Positions 17,553 to 25,995 of a stretch of DNA of 61,897 bases are shown piece by piece. This DNA is from Chloroflexota bacterium (GTDB lineage: Bacteria > Chloroflexota > Limnocylindria > Limnocylindrales > CSP1-4). Within the stretch, counting starts at the first letter, position 1. Every line of letters begins with the position of its first letter. The position numbers were made by a program, and so were the translations under genes. Below the pieces are notes generated by a model, which did not search any database, was not told where the DNA came from, and saw only the letters and a program-made list of their open reading frames with translations. The stretch is taken from assembly GCA_021786385.1 (NCBI GenBank), contig JAJYNJ010000062.1:1-61897 (forward strand), given 5' to 3'.

Positions 17553-18452
17553 ATGGACCTGAGCGCAGCTGAGCCGCCGACGTCGTATAGGGACACGTGG
17601 GTCGTGCTGCCCACGTACAACGAGGCCGAGAACTTGCGGGGGATCGCGGCAGCGATCCTCGAGCAGTTGCCGGGGGCGACGCTCCTGGTCGTGGACGACG
17701 CCTCGCCGGATGGCACGGGCGACCTGGCCGATGCGCTGGCGGCGGCGGATCCGCGCGTCCGCGTCCTCCATCGATCCAGCAAGCAGGGGCTCGGGCGTGC
17801 CTACATCGATGGGTTCCGCGTGGCCCTCGCCGGCGGTGCCGACCGGATCGTCCAGATGGACGCGGACTGGTCGCACGATCCGGCCTGCCTGCCGGCGCTC
17901 CTCGACCCGCTGCAGCGCGGGGCGGACCTCGTGATCGGTTCCCGGTACGTGCGCGGGGGCGGTGTGACGGATTGGGGTCTCGCGCGGCGAGTCGTCTCGC
18001 GCGGCGGGTCGACTTTCGCCCGCCTGGTGCTGGGGCTCCCGGTGCACGACCTGACGGGCGGTTTCAAGGCGTGGCGCCGCGAGACGCTCGGGGCGATTCC
18101 GTGGGACGGCGTGCACGCCGGGGGCTACGTGTTCCAGATCGAGATGACGTACCTGGCCCGGCGTGTCGGGGCGCGCGTGGTCGAGATCCCGATCATCTTC
18201 CGCGATCGCCGGGTCGGCGTGAGCAAGATGTCGCGGCGGATCGTGCTCGAGGCGCTGCTGGTCGTGCTGACGCTCCGCTGGGAGGCGCTGCGCGGCGATC
18301 GCGGGGCGGCCGCGCCGGATGTGCCGGCGCGGCCTTCGGTCGCCACGACCGGCCGGCACGCGCGCACCGCCGACCCGGATACGGCTGTCGCGACCGACCG
18401 AAACGCCACACCCGCCGCCCAGCGACCGGGCGCCGAGGAGCGGCCGAGCTGA
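17553..18452 (+). CDS. Polyprenyl-phosphate mannosyltransferase-like GT2
   Basis: The 299-residue protein belongs to the GT2 group of dolichyl/polyprenyl-phosphate mannose synthases, which load mannose from GDP-mannose onto a lipid carrier at the membrane. The GT-A signatures are present: VVLPTYNEAENL near residue 15, VVDDASPDGTG near 45, and QMDADWSHDP near 100. HDLTGGFKAWRR and RDRRVGVSKMS are typical of the DPM1 class. There is no C-terminal membrane domain; the last 50 residues are Thr/Ala/Arg-rich. The ATG at 17553 follows the -10 hexamer directly. Its stop overlaps a GT4 gene as TGATG. Confidence 0.88.
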   Translation: MDLSAAEPPTSYRDTWVVLPTYNEAENLRGIAAAILEQLPGATLLVVDDASPDGTGDLADALAAADPRVRVLHRSSKQGLGRAYIDGFRVALAGGADRIVQMDADWSHDPACLPALLDPLQRGADLVIGSRYVRGGGVTDWGLARRVVSRGGSTFARLVLGLPVHDLTGGFKAWRRETLGAIPWDGVHAGGYVFQIEMTYLARRVGARVVEIPIIFRDRRVGVSKMSRRIVLEALLVVLTLRWEALRGDRGAAAPDVPARPSVATTGRHARTADPDTAVATDRNATPAAQRPGAEERPS

Positions 18453-19774
18453 TGCGCGAACTCGTCGGCGTGCCGCCGCGCTCGGAGCTGGCTCCCGCCC
18501 CCGCGCGGATCGTGATCGACCTGCGCCCGCTGCAGGAGCCGGAGCGGACGCCGATCACCGCCGGCTACCTGCGGCGATTGCTCGCCGCGTTTGCGGCCGA
18601 CCCGCTGGCGGGCGAGTCGTTCGTGCCGATCCTCCGGCTGCTGCGCCCCGATCCGACGCGCGAGCTCGAAGCGCAAGGGCTCGCCGTGGCGGGCCGCCGC
18701 CGGGTGCTGCCCACGGCGCGGTTCCTGCGCTCCGCTGGCCTGACGGTCGACGCGTTTCAGCTGCGCGGCGCCGAAATCGGCGCTGCGCGGGGGTTCGAGG
18801 CGTACGGCGCACGCGGAGCCGTCTACCACACGGCCGGCGGCGCGGTGCCGCTCGGTTCCGCGCTCCCGGTGGTCGCGACGGTGCTCGACCTGGCGCCCTG
18901 GGAGCTTCCTGCGATCTACGCCGCGAGCCCCGCCGCGCGGTTCGGCCACCGCCTCCGCGCGCGGATCCTGCGCGACGCCACGAGGCTCATCGTTTGTTCG
19001 GAGGCTAGCGCCGACGCGGCGCGCCGCCTCCTGCACGTTCGGCCTGAGCGGATCGCGGTCGTGCGGCTGGCCGCCGACGAGGCGTTCGTGCCGGACGCCG
19101 GGCGGCCCGAACGGGTCGCCGCGCTCCGGGCGCGGCTGGGCCTGCCGCAGCGATACTTCGCCTTCTCCGGCCGCTACGACGCCCGAAAGGACCTGGGCAC
19201 GCTCTTCCACGCACTCGCGGCCCTGCGCCAGGAGCAACCGGCCCCCTCGACGCGACACCGTCGCACGACGGGCTCCGCGGGAAGCGACACGGCGGCCGAG
19301 GCGGTCCCCTGGCCCCCAGTCGTCGTGCTGGCGGGCGCCCAGGGCGCCGACGAGAGCGATGCGCCAGCACTGGGACGCGCCGCGTCACGCCACGGGGTGC
19401 AGGACCTCGTCGTGCTGGCGCCGCAGCTCGACGCGCTCGATCTGGCGACGCTCGAGGCGGGCGCGGCGGCGGTGGTCTTCCCGGCGATCAGCGAAGGGAC
19501 GGGACTCGCCGTCCTGGAGGCGCTCGCGGTCGGTGTCCCGGTCGTCGCGTCGCGAGTGGGGCCACTGCCGGAGTTGGTGGGTGCGGCGGGGATCATCGTC
19601 GAGCCGAGAGACCCCGCGCGCCTCGCGGCGGCGCTGCGGGCGGGGTGGTCCGGGCACATCCACGACCAGCTGCGCCGCGCCGCCCGCCAGCGCGCGCTCG
19701 CCGGGCGGCGCACGTGGGCCGATGTGGCCCGCGAGACGCGCGCGGTCTACGCGGCGGCGCTCGGGCCGGAGTGA
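18452..19774 (+). CDS. GT4 glycosyltransferase
   Basis: The 440-residue protein has the GT-B layout of GT4 enzymes. The N-terminal half carries ATVLDLAPWELP and IVCSEASADAARR; the C-terminal half has the acceptor/donor region FSGRYDARKDLGTL and the nucleotide-sugar motif EGTGLAVLEALAVGVPVVAS with GIIVEPRDP after it. The start overlaps the stop of the DPM-like gene, so the two are co-translated and probably act in one glycan route. An Arg/Thr-rich insert lies near residue 265. Donor and acceptor are unknown. It is convergent with the DUF3048 gene. Confidence 0.85.
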   Translation: MRELVGVPPRSELAPAPARIVIDLRPLQEPERTPITAGYLRRLLAAFAADPLAGESFVPILRLLRPDPTRELEAQGLAVAGRRRVLPTARFLRSAGLTVDAFQLRGAEIGAARGFEAYGARGAVYHTAGGAVPLGSALPVVATVLDLAPWELPAIYAASPAARFGHRLRARILRDATRLIVCSEASADAARRLLHVRPERIAVVRLAADEAFVPDAGRPERVAALRARLGLPQRYFAFSGRYDARKDLGTLFHALAALRQEQPAPSTRHRRTTGSAGSDTAAEAVPWPPVVVLAGAQGADESDAPALGRAASRHGVQDLVVLAPQLDALDLATLEAGAAAVVFPAISEGTGLAVLEALAVGVPVVASRVGPLPELVGAAGIIVEPRDPARLAAALRAGWSGHIHDQLRRAARQRALAGRRTWADVARETRAVYAAALGPE

Positions 19775-19789
19775 CGACCGGTCGCGACT

Positions 19790-19827
19790 GGCCGCGCCGA
19801 CGACGGGGCCGGGTGACCGGCGCGGTC
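19790..19827. terminator. Possible bidirectional terminator
   Basis: GGCCGCGCCG (19790-19799) pairs with CGGCGCGGTC (19818-19827) around an 18-nt loop, with one G-T pair. It lies between two convergent genes, 15 nt from one stop and 3 nt from the other. No T-run is present. Confidence 0.45.
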
Positions 19828-19829
19828 CG

Positions 19830-21116
19830 TCAGTCCGGCGGCGCGCCGAAGCGCGACGTCGGAGCCGCGCTCGCCGGTGGCCCGAGCGTGACCGCCGTCC
19901 CCTCCGGCACCACTTGGATCGCGACCTGGCCGCGCACCAAGGTGGCCGGCGCGCCTGCGCCCGGCCCGTCCGCCACCGTCAGCAACAGCGGCGCCGCATC
20001 CGACGCCTTGCTCCACTGCGCGTCGATCACCGCCCCGTCCCGCAGCACCAGCGCCCGGCCGCGGCCGATGTAGCCGACCTCGAGGCGGCCCTTCTCCTCG
20101 TTCGTCGCCTGGCCAGGCGCGTTCGCGAGCGGGCCCACCGCGACGAAGAGCACCAGCACGTCGTACGGGGCGACCCGTGTGCCCGTCCCGGCGTCGACCT
20201 CCGGCGACCCGTCGACCGAGCGCAGGTACCGGTCGCTCGCGCGGTCGTAGGTGTACGAGATCACGCCGGCCGGGTATGGCACGACCAGCGAGCCGCCGGT
20301 CGGGCGTGCGGCCAGCGGTGCGGGATCGACGAACGACCACGCCGCCGGCGGGGCAGCGGGGGTGCCGAGCCGGGCGGCGAGCGCGTCGAGCTGGCGGGTG
20401 CTCGAGTAGACGTTGTGCGGGGCGATGCGCGTCGCGATGCGCGGCATGTACGCCGCCCAGGTGAACTCGTCGGCGTTCCAGATCAGCCGCCCGTCCATGT
20501 CCTGCAACGCGGCCAGCGCGTTCGGTGCGCCGCCCACGTGCGCGTACAGCGGACGCCACGCGGCGGCCCAGCCCACGAAGTAGCGGCGGCTGCTGCGGAT
20601 CGGCCCGATCTCGGGAGCGGCCTGAGTCTGGTAGAGGGCCATATAGCGGGGGATTCCGCCTTCCGCCGGGGCCTGGATCAGGACGTCCGCGTCGGCCAGC
20701 CCCGACTGTGGCCGCGCGGCCGGCGCGTCGTCGATCATCACTGCGAGCACCGGTCGCGCGGCAGCAGCCGCGCTCTCGAGCATCCCGTCGGTCGGCGCCG
20801 CGACGAGCGGTACTGGGCTCCGGGAAGGCGCCGTGGACGGCGCCGCCGCACTGGCCGGGGCGACCTGGTTCGCGGGGGTGCTGCCCCCGACGGGCGCCGA
20901 GGACGCGCCAGTGATGGGCGTCGGGGCCGTCCGTATGCCCGAGCAACTGTTGAGGAGCGGGACCGCCATGAGGAGCGCGGCGAGCGCAGCCACGAGCTGG
21001 GCGCGTGCCGCCGGAGAACGCCGCAGACGCCGGGCGACGGGGGCGAGCCCACGGCCCAGTCCGGCGACCCGCAGGTGGAGACGGCGGGAAGCGAACTCCC
21101 CCGTCGGCGCGGCCAT
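19830..21116 (-). CDS. DUF3048 (YerB-like) lipoprotein
   Basis: The 428-residue protein has an Arg-rich N-terminus, a hydrophobic segment (about 40-55) and a lipobox-like LLNSC, so it is probably a lipoprotein. After a Thr/Ala/Pro-rich linker it carries the DUF3048 landmarks: LAVMIDDAPAARPQSGL, QAPAEGGIPRYMALYQ, IGPIRSSRRYFV near residues 130-185, and a later VLVLFVAV with GRALVLRDG and the final PPDW-like end replaced by GAPPD. The family is found in Firmicutes, Actinobacteria and Chloroflexota; its function is unknown. ATG 21116 follows a TAGGAT hexamer by 8 nt on the minus strand, consistent with a leaderless mRNA. Confidence 0.88.
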   Translation of the reverse strand: MAAPTGEFASRRLHLRVAGLGRGLAPVARRLRRSPAARAQLVAALAALLMAVPLLNSCSGIRTAPTPITGASSAPVGGSTPANQVAPASAAAPSTAPSRSPVPLVAAPTDGMLESAAAAARPVLAVMIDDAPAARPQSGLADADVLIQAPAEGGIPRYMALYQTQAAPEIGPIRSSRRYFVGWAAAWRPLYAHVGGAPNALAALQDMDGRLIWNADEFTWAAYMPRIATRIAPHNVYSSTRQLDALAARLGTPAAPPAAWSFVDPAPLAARPTGGSLVVPYPAGVISYTYDRASDRYLRSVDGSPEVDAGTGTRVAPYDVLVLFVAVGPLANAPGQATNEEKGRLEVGYIGRGRALVLRDGAVIDAQWSKASDAAPLLLTVADGPGAGAPATLVRGQVAIQVVPEGTAVTLGPPASAAPTSRFGAPPD

Positions 21117-21124
21117 CGCGGCAG

Positions 21125-21130
21125 ATCCTA
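21125..21130 (-). promoter_or_regulatory. -10 element (TAGGAT), leaderless start of the DUF3048 gene
   Basis: On the minus strand TAGGAT ends 8 nt before the ATG at 21116, with no Shine-Dalgarno between. Confidence 0.5.
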
Positions 21131-21212
21131 CCAGCCGCCGCGAGATGGGCCCGCCCGGGCGATCCTAATCCGCCGCCGGGACGCGAGCCGGCGCCCTGGG
21201 CGGCAGCGGGCG

Positions 21213-21908
21213 TCAGCCGTGGACCAGCGCGGCCGCCCCGGCCGGGGCTGGCGCTGGCGCGACACGCCCGCCATCCGCACGGTCCGGTCCCGCGGTCGCC
21301 GACCCTGGGCCTGGCGCCGGCAGTGCTGCGGCACACCGGCCGCAGATCCCGTAGAAGTCGAGCACGTGCGAGACGACCGTGAAGCCGTCGATGGCCGGCT
21401 CGCTCCCGATCAGGCAGGGCCGGATCGGGAGTAGCTCCCCACAGTGCAGGCAGATCGCGTGCTCGTGGTGCCCGGTCGGGCAATAGGCGTACCCGACGGC
21501 CCCCGAGGCCAACGTGGCCCGTTTGATCCGGCCGGCGGCGTCCAATCGTTCGAGGGTGCGGTAGACCGTCGCGAGACTCGTCGCCGGAGCGCGCGTACGA
21601 GCCTCGCGCACGAGCTCCTCAGGCGTCTGCAGCCGGTTACCCGCCAGCATCGCCTCGACGATCGCCCGCCGGGGCGCGGTCACGGCCGGGCCGAGCGCCG
21701 TGAGTGCGTCCTGCAGCTCTGCCTGCCCGATCGCCGTCGCCTCGCGAGCGTCGGGAGCGGAGTCGGCGGTGGCGCCCGGGCGAAGCACCCCCGGCGCGCC
21801 AACCGCACCCGTGGGCCGCGCACCGGCCATGGGCGCCGCGCCCCGCCGGCGGGCCGCAGCCTGTTCGACGGCCGTGTAGGGGGTCCGCGAGGGACGCGAG
21901 GCGCTCAT
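21213..21908 (-). CDS. Fur-family metal-dependent regulator
   Basis: Fur-family proteins repress metal-uptake or efflux genes when bound to Fe, Zn, Ni or Mn. The DNA-binding half (residues about 60-125) has TAPRRAIVEAML and ATSLATVYRTLERL, the recognition helix. The metal half has GHHEHAICLHCGELL and CGRC, giving the CxxC pairs that bind structural zinc. The first 55 and last 30 residues are Ala/Pro/Gly-rich extensions; a start at the internal Met near residue 27 is possible. The ATG overlaps the transporter stop as ATGA. A Fur-box-like palindrome at 22869-22889 sits before this operon, so it probably regulates itself and the transporter. Confidence 0.88.
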   Translation of the reverse strand: MSASRPSRTPYTAVEQAAARRRGAAPMAGARPTGAVGAPGVLRPGATADSAPDAREATAIGQAELQDALTALGPAVTAPRRAIVEAMLAGNRLQTPEELVREARTRAPATSLATVYRTLERLDAAGRIKRATLASGAVGYAYCPTGHHEHAICLHCGELLPIRPCLIGSEPAIDGFTVVSHVLDFYGICGRCAAALPAPGPGSATAGPDRADGGRVAPAPAPAGAAALVHG

Positions 21909-22852
21909 CGGCGTTGCATCTCCGCCCGTGCCGGCACCTCCGCCCGCGCCGGAACCTGTACCCGTCGCACGGCGCGGACGAAGCTCCCGGTCGCGACCAC
22001 CAGCACGATCAGCGCCACCAGGATCAGCCCGGCGTTGATGCTGTCGAGGTTCGGGATGCCGAGACCGGTCGGCAGGCCGCGGTCGATCGGCTCCGCCAGC
22101 GCCGGAAAGAGCAGTGCGAAGAGGCCCCAGACGCTGAAGAGGAGCCCGCCGTAGAGCAGCGTGTTACCGGCCACGGCCCGCGAGACATAGTTCATCGCCG
22201 CCTCGCCCAGGCCGCGCGTCCGCATCCAGGCACCGATCGCCGCGCCCGCCAACGCCTGGACCAGCATGGTCCCCACACCGAACAGGAGCCCGGGGAGGAA
22301 CGCCATCGCCGCGTTGGGCATGGCGGGGGCGAGCACCGTGTAGATGATGATGGCGAAGGCGCCGGTGCCCCAGCCCGCCACGAAGCCGTGCAGCAGCGTC
22401 ATGCGCAGGGGGATCGGCCGCCCGGCATCTCGGACGATGCCGTTCGTCCCGTCCTGCGTGCCGAGGTGGAAGAGCCGGTGCAGGAACTGCTCGAACCCTT
22501 CGGTCAGGTGCAGTTCGCGTCCGAGCCGCAGGATGTACGCGCCGGAGACCGCCATCACCACCCCGACCAGCAGATCGATCGCCGCGTTGAGCGAACCGCT
22601 CGCCAGGATCGGTGCGAGCGCGAGGTACGCTAGCTCGGAGGCGACCGCGCGCTGGAAGGTGAAGGCGGCGGAGAAGAGGAGCCCGGCCTCCAGCCCACGC
22701 CGCCCGGACGCCGCACCGATCGCATAGCTCACGGTGATCGGCCAGGTGTGCTCGTCCGGCGTCACGCCATGCAGCACGCCGAGCAGGAAGGCGCTCAGCA
22801 GCACGGCGGCGACGCCGGCCCCGGCGTGGGTGGTCAGCGGATCGAACGGCAT
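21905..22852 (-). CDS. Integral membrane metal-transporter-like protein (NicO/UreH-like)
   Basis: The 315-residue protein has about seven membrane segments. The motif LLGVLHGVTPDEHTWPI near residue 20 places His, Asp and Glu in the first helix, as in nickel/cobalt and UreH-type transporters (HAxDxDH pattern). The central loop holds LHLTEGFEQFLHRLFHLG, also His-rich. ATG 22852 starts 16 nt after the palindromic Fur box and the Fur-family gene overlaps its stop. This makes a metal-linked transport role likely. Which metal, and whether import or efflux, cannot be told. The C-terminus repeats VPARAEVPARAEM. Confidence 0.7.
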   Translation of the reverse strand: MPFDPLTTHAGAGVAAVLLSAFLLGVLHGVTPDEHTWPITVSYAIGAASGRRGLEAGLLFSAAFTFQRAVASELAYLALAPILASGSLNAAIDLLVGVVMAVSGAYILRLGRELHLTEGFEQFLHRLFHLGTQDGTNGIVRDAGRPIPLRMTLLHGFVAGWGTGAFAIIIYTVLAPAMPNAAMAFLPGLLFGVGTMLVQALAGAAIGAWMRTRGLGEAAMNYVSRAVAGNTLLYGGLLFSVWGLFALLFPALAEPIDRGLPTGLGIPNLDSINAGLILVALIVLVVATGSFVRAVRRVQVPARAEVPARAEMQRR

Positions 22853-22868
22853 GATGGCAAGTCCTTGT

Positions 22869-22889
22869 TGAGAATGAGTCGCATTTGCA
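22869..22889. promoter_or_regulatory. Fur-box-like palindrome
   Basis: The 21-bp site has the imperfect palindrome TG-x2-AATG-x-G-x-C-x-CATT-x2-CA, centred 27 nt before the transporter start. AT content is much higher than around it. Fur, Zur and Nur boxes share this layout, and a Fur-family gene lies in the operon it precedes. Confidence 0.65.
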
Positions 22890-22990
22890 GCCATCATGGC
22901 ACGATGCCCGCGGGCTGTCAATCGGCGCATGCGATAGGGTGCCACGTGCCCGTCATCTGAGGGCCGTCCGGCACGCCGTGTCGGGTCCTC

Positions 22991-23026
22991 TTGGCGCCGC
23001 CCGGTCGATTGGCGCCGCCCGGTCAA
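22991..23026. repeat. 18-bp tandem repeat, two copies
   Basis: TTGGCGCCGCCCGGTCGA occurs at 22991 and 23009 (two mismatches at the end of the second). It lies between the divergent transporter and WbpD-like genes. Confidence 0.75.
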
Positions 23027-23129
23027 CCGGTCGCCCGCCCCTGCCGTTCGGGCGCGCTGGATGGGCCCCGATCCACCCGGCCCACGGGCTCCTGCCGTCC
23101 GGCAGAGCCGGCAGTCGCCCGCCATCCGG

Positions 23130-23135
23130 TACACT
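23130..23135 (+). promoter_or_regulatory. -10 element (TACACT) of the mannuronate operon
   Basis: TACACT ends 7 nt before the GTG at 23143, so the five-gene operon mRNA is probably leaderless. Confidence 0.55.
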
Positions 23136-23142
23136 CCCGGCC

Positions 23143-23757
23143 GTGATCCATCCCTCTGCCGACGTCTCGGCCGACGCGCAGGTCGGCGCGCGCACCAGGA
23201 TCTGGAACCGTGCCCAGGTCCGCGAGGGGGCGGTCATCGGCGACGACTGCATCGTGGGCAAGGACGCCTACATCGATTTCGGGGTCCGTATCGGCGATCG
23301 CTGCAAGATTCAGAACGGCGCGCTCGTCTACCACGGCGTCACGGTCGAGACGGGCGTCTTCATCGGCCCCGGGGCCATCCTGACCAACGACCGCTTCCCG
23401 CGCAGCATCACCCCGGACGGGGCGCTGGCCGGTGCCGAGGACTGGACCGTCAGCACGATTACGCTGCGCTACGGCTGCTCGATCGGTGCGGGGGCGGTCG
23501 TCGTCGCCGGCAACGACGTGGGACGTTTCGCGACAGTCGGCGCGGGCGCCGTCGTGACCCGCCCGGTCCCGGATCATGCGCTGGTCGCGGGCAACCCGGC
23601 ACGCCGCCTCGGCTGGGTCTGCGCCTGCGGGCAGCGGCTGGCAGATGCCGCGGGCCGCGCCTTCCCGGCGGACGCGCAGGGCCGCGCGACATGTCCCGCC
23701 TGCGCCCGCAGCTACATGATCGAGCAGGACGTCTGTACGGAGGTCCGCTCCAGGTGA
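23143..23757 (+). CDS. wbpD: WbpD-like N-acetyltransferase (left-handed beta helix)
   Basis: WbpD acetylates the 3-amino group of UDP-GlcNAc(3NH2)A with acetyl-CoA. The 204-residue protein is a hexapeptide-repeat enzyme: IHPSADVSADAQVGARTRIW, then IGDDCIVGKDAYIDFGVRIG and IGAGAVVVAGN, ending VAGNPARRLGW. The tail carries CACG and CPAC motifs, a cysteine tail seen in WbpD homologues. GTG 23143 directly follows the -10 element and gives VIHPSADV, the normal start. It opens a five-gene operon with the other enzymes of the same pathway. This context, rather than this sequence alone, decides the call. Confidence 0.85.
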   Translation: MIHPSADVSADAQVGARTRIWNRAQVREGAVIGDDCIVGKDAYIDFGVRIGDRCKIQNGALVYHGVTVETGVFIGPGAILTNDRFPRSITPDGALAGAEDWTVSTITLRYGCSIGAGAVVVAGNDVGRFATVGAGAVVTRPVPDHALVAGNPARRLGWVCACGQRLADAAGRAFPADAQGRATCPACARSYMIEQDVCTEVRSR

Positions 23758-23803
23758 GGGCGGCACCGTTCGGACCGGCGCCCCGCATGCAGGAGGCCCG
23801 CCC

Positions 23804-24961
23804 ATGATCCCCATCTCGAAGCCGGACATCGGAGCCGCGGAGGAGCAGGCGGTCCTCGACGTGCTGCGCTCGGGGATGCTCGCGATGGGCCCGCGCACCG
23901 CGGAGTTCGAAGCGGCGTGGGCCGCCTACTGCGGCGTGCGGCATGCGGTGATGATGGCGAACGGTACCGTCACCACCGAAGCGATCCTGCGCGGCCTCGA
24001 CATCGGGCCGGGCGATGAGGTCGTCACCGTCAGCTTCAGCTTCAACGCCACGGTCAGTGCGATCCTGCAGGTCGGTGCCCGCCCCGTCTTCGTCGATGTG
24101 CGCGAGTCGGACTTCACGATGGACCCCGAGCTCGTCGAGGCGGCCATCACGCCGCGCACGAAGGCGATCATGCCGGTCCACCTGTACGGCCTGATGGCGG
24201 AGATGGACCCCCTCGTGGCGATCGCCCGGCGCCATGGCCTGCACCTCATCGAGGATGCCGCCCAGGCCCACGGCGCGACGTATCACGGACGCCGGGCCGG
24301 ATCGTTCGGGCCGGCCATGTTCAGTCTGTACGCGACCAAGAACCTGATGACCGGCGAGGGCGGGATCGCCACCACCGACGACGACGAGCTGGCCGAGCGT
24401 CTGCGGCTCTACCGCAACCACGGCATGCGGCGGCGCTACTACCACGACGCACTCGGCACGAACTTCAAGCCGACCGACCTGGCGGCCGCCCTCGGCCTGG
24501 CCCAGCTGGGACGGCTGGAAGAACGGACCGCCCGCCGGCGGCAGAACGCCGCACGGCTGACCGAGGGCCTCGCCGGCTACCTGACGCCCCGTGTCCCTGC
24601 CGGGCGGGAGCATGTCTGGCACCAATACACGATGCGATTTCCCGGTGAGCGTGATCGTGTGGCCGAGCGCCTGGCCGAGCGGGGCGTCGGCACGCTGATC
24701 TACTACCCGCTGCCGATCCATCGCCAGGCCTACCTGCAGCGGTATCTGCCCGGCGCCGCCGACCTGGACCTTCCGATCACGAACCGCTTGGCCGACGAGG
24801 TCCTCTCGATCCCGGTGCATCCGCGGCTCAGCGACGATGACCTGGCGACGATCATCGGCGCGATACGCGAGGTCGCGACGCCGGTGGATCTGCTCGCGGG
24901 GGCGGGCGCCGCGGGCCGGGAGCGCGGCGGCGCGGAGCGCTTCGGCAGCGGCGCGCCGTGA
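23804..24961 (+). CDS. wbpE: DegT/DnrJ/EryC1 aminotransferase, WbpE-like
   Basis: The 385-residue protein is a PLP-dependent sugar aminotransferase. The WbpE type transfers an amino group from glutamate to UDP-3-keto-GlcNAcA at C3. The start IPISKPDIGAAEEQAVLDVL, MANGTVTTEAIL for phosphate binding, and the PLP lysine in YATKNLMTGEGG near residue 190 are all intact. AGGAGG lies before the ATG. The stop overlaps the WbpB-like gene as GTGA. WbpB and WbpE act in series, the dehydrogenase's product being aminated here, so the coupling makes sense. Confidence 0.88.
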   Translation: MIPISKPDIGAAEEQAVLDVLRSGMLAMGPRTAEFEAAWAAYCGVRHAVMMANGTVTTEAILRGLDIGPGDEVVTVSFSFNATVSAILQVGARPVFVDVRESDFTMDPELVEAAITPRTKAIMPVHLYGLMAEMDPLVAIARRHGLHLIEDAAQAHGATYHGRRAGSFGPAMFSLYATKNLMTGEGGIATTDDDELAERLRLYRNHGMRRRYYHDALGTNFKPTDLAAALGLAQLGRLEERTARRRQNAARLTEGLAGYLTPRVPAGREHVWHQYTMRFPGERDRVAERLAERGVGTLIYYPLPIHRQAYLQRYLPGAADLDLPITNRLADEVLSIPVHPRLSDDDLATIIGAIREVATPVDLLAGAGAAGRERGGAERFGSGAP

Positions 24962-25995
24962 GCGAGATCTTGCACGCCGCCCGGCTGCGGGTCGGCCTCG
25001 CCGGCCTGGGCTCGATGGGCCGCAATCATCTCCGGAACCTCGCCGCGCGCGACGACGTGGTCCTTACCGCCGTCGCCGACCCGAACGAAGAGGCCCTGGT
25101 GCCGGCCACGAACCAGCTCGGGGCCCGGCCGTACGCCGATCCGCTCGACATGCTCGACGCGGAACGTCTCGACGCGCTGATCGTCGCCGCGCCCACCACG
25201 TTTCACCACCGGATCGCGCTCGGCGCGCTCGAGCGGGGGGTCCCCGTCCTGGTCGAGAAGCCGCTCGCCACGACCGTGGCCGAGGGGCGCGAGCTGGTCG
25301 AGGAGGCCGAGCGGCGGGGCGTGCTCCTGCAGGCCGGGCACATCGAACGCTTCAATCCGGCCGTGCTGGCGCTCGGGGAGCGGCTCCGCAGCGGCGCTCT
25401 CAGTCGCGTCTTCAGCATCAAGACGCTGCGTGCGGGTCCCTTCCCGGCGCGCATCCGGGACGTGGGCGTCGCCGTCGACCTCGCCACCCACGACGTCGAC
25501 ATCATGTGCCACCTGGCGGGCGCGCGGCCTGATCGCGTCTACGCCGAGACCACCCAGCACATCCACACCTCCCATGAAGACCTGGTCTTCGGGCTGCTCC
25601 ATTTCCCGGGCGGCGTGGTGGGGCTGCTCGACGTGAACTGGCTGACGCCGGAAAAGCAGCGCCGCATCACGGTCCTGGGCGAGGAAGGGATGTTCCAGGT
25701 CGATTACCTGAGCCAGACCCTCACCTTCACGCGCGGCACCGCGGAGCTGAGTCCCACCTACCTCGATGGGTACGCGCCCACCTTCGCCGGCGAAACCGTG
25801 CGGCTGCCCGTCACGCCGGCTGAGCCGCTGCGCCGGGAGCTCGACGCGTTCTTCGACGCGATCCGCAGCGGCGGGCCCGCCGCCATCCCGGGCTCCGACG
25901 GCCTCTGGGCCGTCGCGCTCGCCAACCTGCTGCTCGAAGCCGCGGCGGCCCACCGTCCAATCGCCGTGCGCCCACCGGAGGTCGCCCACGCATGA
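24958..25995 (+). CDS. wbpB: Gfo/Idh/MocA oxidoreductase, WbpB-like
   Basis: The 345-residue protein has an N-terminal Rossmann fold (VGLAGLGSMGRNHLRNL) and the Gfo/Idh motif VLVEKPLA near residue 98. WbpB oxidises UDP-GlcNAcA at C3 with NAD+, giving the ketone that WbpE aminates. HIERFNPAV near residue 123 fits this group. GTG 24958 overlaps the WbpE stop and ATGA joins it to the WbpA gene. In P. aeruginosa the pair works as a coupled system with 2-oxoglutarate to recycle NADH. Whether this holds here is unknown. Confidence 0.87.
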   Translation: MSEILHAARLRVGLAGLGSMGRNHLRNLAARDDVVLTAVADPNEEALVPATNQLGARPYADPLDMLDAERLDALIVAAPTTFHHRIALGALERGVPVLVEKPLATTVAEGRELVEEAERRGVLLQAGHIERFNPAVLALGERLRSGALSRVFSIKTLRAGPFPARIRDVGVAVDLATHDVDIMCHLAGARPDRVYAETTQHIHTSHEDLVFGLLHFPGGVVGLLDVNWLTPEKQRRITVLGEEGMFQVDYLSQTLTFTRGTAELSPTYLDGYAPTFAGETVRLPVTPAEPLRRELDAFFDAIRSGGPAAIPGSDGLWAVALANLLLEAAAAHRPIAVRPPEVAHA

